A stretch of 9,795 nucleotides of DNA from Paludibacter sp. GTDB taxonomy: Bacteria; Bacteroidota; Bacteroidia; Bacteroidales; Paludibacteraceae. Positions within the stretch are counted from its first letter, which is position 1, and each line of letters starts with the position of its first letter. Positions 6,551-9,795 of the stretch are shown here, one piece after another. The notes beneath the pieces are model-generated. The model searched no databases and had not been told where the DNA came from. It saw nothing but the letters and a program-made list of their open reading frames with translations. Position numbers and translations under genes: made by a program. The stretch is taken from assembly GCA_031284665.1 (NCBI GenBank), contig JAITXR010000139.1, positions 1-9,795 on the forward strand. The letters are read 5' to 3'.

Positions 6551-8059
6551 ATGAAAACAACCATTTTCGCAGCAATATTGCTATTTTCTACAAATGTTTT
6601 TTCGCAGCAAATCACGTTTTTTCCTGCCAATAAAGCAAAAGATGTAAACCCTGACACTCATTTGGCAATTACATTTCCATTCGATGTCAAAGTCGGAACA
6701 CAAGGTTTTGTCCGAGTTTTCGACTCCAAAACCGGCAAACAAATCGATGCGCTTGACTTGTCGATTCCTGCCGGACCGCTACAGCCCGACAATGTCCGCA
6801 AACAAAACGCCGATTACCTGCAGACTCCGTATAAATACGAAAACAGCGGTTTTACAAACAAAAACACTACGCCCGGAACGCCTTCGGGTGGGGCTTTGCG
6901 CGATACGGCAGGCATTTATCAACTTACAATTATTGGTGGTTTTACCGATGGTTTCCATTTTTACCCCATAATTGTAAAAGAAAAAACCGCAACTATTTAT
7001 CTGCACAATAATTTGTTGGAATACGATAAAACTTATTATATAACTGTGGATTATGGCGTTATAACATCCGAAAATGAAAAAATCAACGCAATAAAGCGTG
7101 GCGAATGGACTTTTAGCACCAAAAAGAAAGCACCAGCGCCCGAATCCCGAAAATTAACTGTAAGTGCCAATGGCTCAGGTGATTTCAATACTGTTCAAGG
7201 CGCAATTGATTTTATTCCCGATTTCAGCAGCGAAAAATGGGAAGTCATTATCAAAAATGGTGATTATGAGGAACTTGTCTATTTCCGCAACAAAACAAAT
7301 GTAACACTGCGAGGCGAAAGTCGCGATGGGGTCAAAATTCATTATGCAAATTGTGAAACATTTAATCCACATCCTATAAACCTGAAAACCAACGAAGTAC
7401 CCGGAAGTTTTCCATCGCGCCGTGCTGCTTTTGCTGCCGATAATTGCAACGATTTACGATTCGAAAATCTCACAATTCAAACCACAATGTACGGACAGGC
7501 AGAAGGTTTGTTATTGTCGGGCGAACGCAATTATCTGAAAAACGTGCATATTATCGGGTCGGGCGATGCCTTGCAGGTGAATGGCTCGGCATATTTTGTC
7601 GATTGCCTCATTGATGGCGATGGCGATAGTGTTTTAGGGCGTGGTGCGGCATTTTTTCATAATTGCACACTTAACAGCGGCGGTCCTTTTATGTGGATAC
7701 GCAACACGGATGCAAATCACGGAAATGTGTTTCTCGGATGCACTTTCAAAGGCAAGAGGCAGCAGTCGGTTTTGGCGCGCTCGCCTAAAAATGGCGGTAA
7801 AACTTATCCATTTGCCGAAGCAGTGTTGATAAATTGCAAATTGGAAAATATACCTGACGAAGGTTGGGGGAATATTTATGAGAATAGTCCGGGTTTGCAT
7901 TTTTGGGAATACAACAGTCAAACAGTTGATGGACAAATTATTGACGTTAGCAAACGCCATCCAATGTCGCGACAATTAGATGCTGCCGAAGATGCAGAAA
8001 TAATTAAAAATTATTCAAATCCACGCTTTGTGTTGCAATGGAACGATTTGCAATTTTGA
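6551..8059 (+). CDS. Exported CE8 pectin methylesterase with N-terminal Ig-like region
   Basis: Pectin methylesterase removes methyl esters from homogalacturonan, exposing it to lyases. I chose the ATG at 6551 over the in-frame ATG at 6512: the later start gives a standard signal peptide (1-18, ending VFS-Q), while the earlier one overlaps the galactosidase gene and adds 13 residues ahead of it. The protein has 502 residues. Residues about 20-190 look like an SbsA/Big_5-type Ig-like domain (ITFFPANKAKDV at 21-32, ending GEWTFST at 184-190) with a long insertion at about 72-138. The CE8 beta-helix runs about 200-500: SANGSGDFNTVQGAID (205-220), NGDYEE (236-241), GQAEG (315-319), GSGDALQ with Asp339, DGDSVLGRG with Asp359, and LARSP with Arg410. 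The two aspartates and the arginine of the CE8 active site appear present. The glutamine of the usual QDTL motif is Gly338. It is the last gene of the pectin run; a palindrome 27 bases downstream may end the transcript. Confidence 0.88.
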   Translation: MKTTIFAAILLFSTNVFSQQITFFPANKAKDVNPDTHLAITFPFDVKVGTQGFVRVFDSKTGKQIDALDLSIPAGPLQPDNVRKQNADYLQTPYKYENSGFTNKNTTPGTPSGGALRDTAGIYQLTIIGGFTDGFHFYPIIVKEKTATIYLHNNLLEYDKTYYITVDYGVITSENEKINAIKRGEWTFSTKKKAPAPESRKLTVSANGSGDFNTVQGAIDFIPDFSSEKWEVIIKNGDYEELVYFRNKTNVTLRGESRDGVKIHYANCETFNPHPINLKTNEVPGSFPSRRAAFAADNCNDLRFENLTIQTTMYGQAEGLLLSGERNYLKNVHIIGSGDALQVNGSAYFVDCLIDGDGDSVLGRGAAFFHNCTLNSGGPFMWIRNTDANHGNVFLGCTFKGKRQQSVLARSPKNGGKTYPFAEAVLINCKLENIPDEGWGNIYENSPGLHFWEYNSQTVDGQIIDVSKRHPMSRQLDAAEDAEIIKNYSNPRFVLQWNDLQF

Positions 8060-8086
8060 ATGTAAATTATTTATTATTAAGCGATT

Positions 8087-8122
8087 AAACTCTAACAGGG
8101 TTTTAAAACCCTGTTAGAGTTT
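8087..8122. terminator. 36-bp perfect palindrome, possible bidirectional terminator (element 2)
   Basis: Bases 8087-8104 (AAACTCTAACAGGGTTTT) are the exact reverse complement of 8105-8122, with no unpaired centre. It starts 27 bases after the methylesterase stop, between convergent genes, and has flanking A and T runs on both sides, so it could terminate transcripts from either direction. It is related to the palindrome at 337-365, which also makes it a repeat-family member. The terminator role is inference. Confidence 0.6.
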
Positions 8123-8152
8123 GGTTTTGTAGGGTGTTTGCAGCTACGCAGC

Positions 8153-8187
8153 CCGTCATTGCGAGTGTATTCCACGAAGCAATCCAG
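8153..8187 (+). repeat. GTCATTGCGAG...GAAGCAATCCAG dispersed element, copy 3
   Basis: The copy reads CCGTCATTGCGAG, a ten-base middle, GAAGCAATCCAG, 35 bases as in copy 1. The CGCAGC before it (8147-8152) and the A-run after it are also shared with copy 1. It sits in the convergent spacer between the methylesterase and the small membrane gene, without an inverted partner in the window. Confidence 0.85.
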
Positions 8188-8243
8188 AAAAATGATAAAT
8201 GATTAACGAAAAAACTACTAATTTGGCAACTCTCCGTTCTCCA

Positions 8244-8531
8244 CTATCCACTAATTATTAACCATAAAACAATCACTCCTGCCACTATGCAACAGAGCAA
8301 AATAATATTGCTTTTGTGCATTTTGTGCATTCTAATGTTGCGTCTGTGGTCAGCCATTTGACGAAAAACGCCTTTGCGAATAATTGCACTGCGATGGTTT
8401 TCGGGAGCAGCGACACTATTAAGCGCATCTTTACAAACATCCGTTTGCATTTGTTGCGATTCCTTTTTGGGGTCGTAGTAAATGTAGCGATATTTATATT
8501 GACGCGCTTTGTATAGATTAAAAATTGACAT
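8244..8531 (-). CDS. Small single-pass membrane protein of a Bacteroidota-type family, function unknown
   Basis: This 95-residue protein has a basic, aromatic N-terminus (MSIFNLYKARQYKYRYIYYD with Pro21 and KKE after it), a polar middle, a basic segment (about 62-73) and one C-terminal hydrophobic helix (about 75-93, SNIILLCCIVAGVIVLWLII), ending two residues later. The pattern KxRxYxYxxxYYDPxKE followed by a C-terminal membrane anchor matches small conserved Bacteroidota proteins I have seen, whose function is not known to me. The positive charge before the helix suggests that the N-terminal part stays in the cytoplasm. The start is the first ATG and fits the family-like beginning. It lies 159 bases downstream of manC on the same strand and converges on the methylesterase gene. 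The family match is from memory, so I am moderately sure it is a real gene. Confidence 0.68.
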   Translation of the reverse strand: MSIFNLYKARQYKYRYIYYDPKKESQQMQTDVCKDALNSVAAPENHRSAIIRKGVFRQMADHRRNIRMHKMHKSNIILLCCIVAGVIVLWLIISG

Positions 8532-8551
8532 TTTGAAAATTGAGAAAAATG

Positions 8552-8618
8552 TTTGAACAGTTTGAAGGTTTGAACAGTTTGAATGTTTGAATAGTTCGAA
8601 TGTTTGAGCGGTTTGGAG
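8552..8618 (+). repeat. Four-unit 17-bp tandem repeat
   Basis: Units start at 8552, 8569, 8586 and 8603. The first reads TTTGAACAGTTTGAAGG. The second differs by one base, the third carries TTCGAA, and the fourth is degenerate (TTTGAGCGGTTTGGAG). Each unit is itself two related halves (TTTGAACAG + TTTGAAGG), so the array behaves as an eight-fold alternation of 9 and 8 bases. Bases 8532-8551 look like a decayed earlier unit. It fills much of the spacer between manC and the small membrane gene, just upstream of the latter's start. Confidence 0.85.
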
Positions 8619-8690
8619 TTTTACCTAATTAGTAGTCTTTGTCCTTTTTCTTTGCTCTTTGCTAAATTTTACATTAATTAGTCGTCTTTT

Positions 8691-9770
8691 TCAAATGTAT
8701 TTCTCGTCAAAATTTATTCCCGCGTCGTTCACAAATTGGCGGATACTTTGTTCTTTTTCGATTGGGCAAATGAGTAAAACATTTTCGGCTTCGGCAACAA
8801 TAAAACCTTCAAGCCCTTGTACCACAGCGAGTTTTCCCTGTGGCAAAGTGATAATATTGTTTTTGCTGTCGTAGAAAAGCGATTTGCATTTTAGCGTAAC
8901 GTTTTGTGCCTCATCTTTTGCCGACATTTCGTAGAGCGAGCCCCAAGTGCCAAGGTCAGTCCAGCCAAAATCGGAGCAAAGCACAAATACATTATTGGCT
9001 TTTTCCATTACTCCATAATCTATTGACACATTTGGGCAACTTTGGTAAATACGGTCGATAAATTCCTGTTCTTGAGGCGTGTTGTAAAAGTCTTTTCCTT
9101 CGGCAAAGATATTTGCAACTTCGGGGAGCAGGGAGCGAAATGCTTTGTCGATAGTTTGTAAATTCCAAAGAAAAATACCGGAGTTCCAGAAAAACTCGCC
9201 TGTTTCGTAAAATATCTGTGCAAGTTCGGGGTTTGGCTTTTCGGTAAATGTTTTTACGCGGCGCAGTTTGCTGTCTCCTTCGTCGATTTGAATATATCCG
9301 TATCCGGTTTCGGCGCGGCTGGGTTTTACGCCAAGCGTAAGCAGGTTGTCGTGTTTTTCGATAAATTCAATTCCTTGCTGAATGGTGAGCAAAAAATCGG
9401 TTTCTTTCATTATTAAGTGGTCGGATGGTGCTACGATAATATTTGCCGTATCGGTCATTGCTTTGATGCGGTTTATGGCATAGGCTATACAGGGAGCGGT
9501 ATTGCGGCGATTTGGCTCAAGTAAAATTTGGTGCGACTTGATGTCGGGCAACTGCTCCAAAATTAAATCGCGATAAAGCACATTCGACACTATCAGGATG
9601 TTTTCAGTAGGTACAACGTGCTTAAAACGGTCGAAAGTCATTTGCAAAAGCGAGCGACCTGTGCCGAAAAAATCCAAAAATTGTTTTGGGCGGTTGTTTC
9701 GACTTACAGGCCAGAAACGACTGCCCACTCCGCCTGCCATTATAATACAATAGTTATTTTTCATAATCAT
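8691..9770 (-). CDS. manC: Mannose-1-phosphate guanylyltransferase
   Basis: The enzyme makes GDP-mannose from mannose 1-phosphate and GTP in the cytoplasm, feeding surface polysaccharide and glycan synthesis. The 359-residue product has the full nucleotidyltransferase pattern: GGVGSRFWPVSR (13-24) with PKQF (28-31), LLEPNRRNTAPCIAYA (83-98), APSDHLI (114-120), KPSRAETGYGYI (149-160), FTEKP (175-179), FFWNSGIFLW (193-202), SIDYGVMEK (249-257) and GWTDLGTW (269-276). The length fits the single-domain form; the C-terminal phosphomannose isomerase domain of the bifunctional enzymes is absent. Two starts are possible, ATG at 9770 or 9764 (MIMKNN); the choice does not affect the domain. No signal peptide is present. 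It is convergent with the pectin genes and probably belongs to a separate unit, possibly transcribed together with the small membrane gene that follows it. Only 25 bases upstream are visible, so its promoter cannot be judged. Confidence 0.95.
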   Translation of the reverse strand: MIMKNNYCIIMAGGVGSRFWPVSRNNRPKQFLDFFGTGRSLLQMTFDRFKHVVPTENILIVSNVLYRDLILEQLPDIKSHQILLEPNRRNTAPCIAYAINRIKAMTDTANIIVAPSDHLIMKETDFLLTIQQGIEFIEKHDNLLTLGVKPSRAETGYGYIQIDEGDSKLRRVKTFTEKPNPELAQIFYETGEFFWNSGIFLWNLQTIDKAFRSLLPEVANIFAEGKDFYNTPQEQEFIDRIYQSCPNVSIDYGVMEKANNVFVLCSDFGWTDLGTWGSLYEMSAKDEAQNVTLKCKSLFYDSKNNIITLPQGKLAVVQGLEGFIVAEAENVLLICPIEKEQSIRQFVNDAGINFDEKYI

Positions 9771-9795
9771 TTAATGTGAGATTTAATATAGAGTA

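Noticed and set aside
8316..8516. 66-codon plus-strand reading frame opposite the small membrane gene
   Set aside because: The minus-strand frame has a coherent family-like N-terminus and membrane helix; the plus-strand frame has none and is its antisense.
8552..8618. Possible CRISPR array
   Set aside because: The repeats are contiguous 17-base units without unique spacers and no cas gene is present, so this is a simple tandem repeat.

Overview
The window looks like a chromosomal segment from a Bacteroidota bacterium, most likely Bacteroidales. The evidence is the AT-rich spacers, start codons without clear Shine-Dalgarno sequences, export signals ending in forms such as IFGQ and VFSQ, a small membrane protein of a type I associate with this phylum, and several dispersed repeat types I associate with its genomes. 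No RNA gene, CRISPR array, transposase or phage gene is visible.

Layout: (1) positions 1-291 hold the end of an AT-rich, unrecognised reading frame that is open to the left window edge. (2) Positions 627-8059 hold four consecutive plus-strand genes, each encoding an exported enzyme for pectin breakdown: a tandem two-domain SGNH (CE12-like) rhamnogalacturonan acetylesterase, a PL22 oligogalacturonate lyase, a GH42 beta-galactosidase and a CE8 pectin methylesterase with an N-terminal Ig-like region. (3) Positions 8244-9770 hold two minus-strand genes that converge on the cluster: mannose-1-phosphate guanylyltransferase (manC) and a 95-residue single-pass membrane protein.

The four enzymes fit one substrate. 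The methylesterase and acetylesterase strip methyl and acetyl groups from homogalacturonan and rhamnogalacturonan I. The galactosidase attacks galactose-containing side chains. The oligogalacturonate lyase finishes the short unsaturated galacturonides. No endo-acting pectate lyase, GH28, GH105, SusC/SusD pair or regulator lies in the window, so this is part of a pathway, not a complete polysaccharide utilisation locus. ManC makes GDP-mannose and belongs to a separate unit.

The spacers are unusually rich in repeats: two related perfect palindromes bracket the pectin cluster, three copies of a GTCATTGCGAG...GAAGCAATCCAG element occur, a composite of small hairpins precedes the galactosidase, and a 17-bp tandem repeat separates manC from the small membrane gene. 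The coding content is a recognisable pectin pathway. I do not see an undescribed system. The most interesting signals are in the repeats and in some catalytic-residue substitutions.
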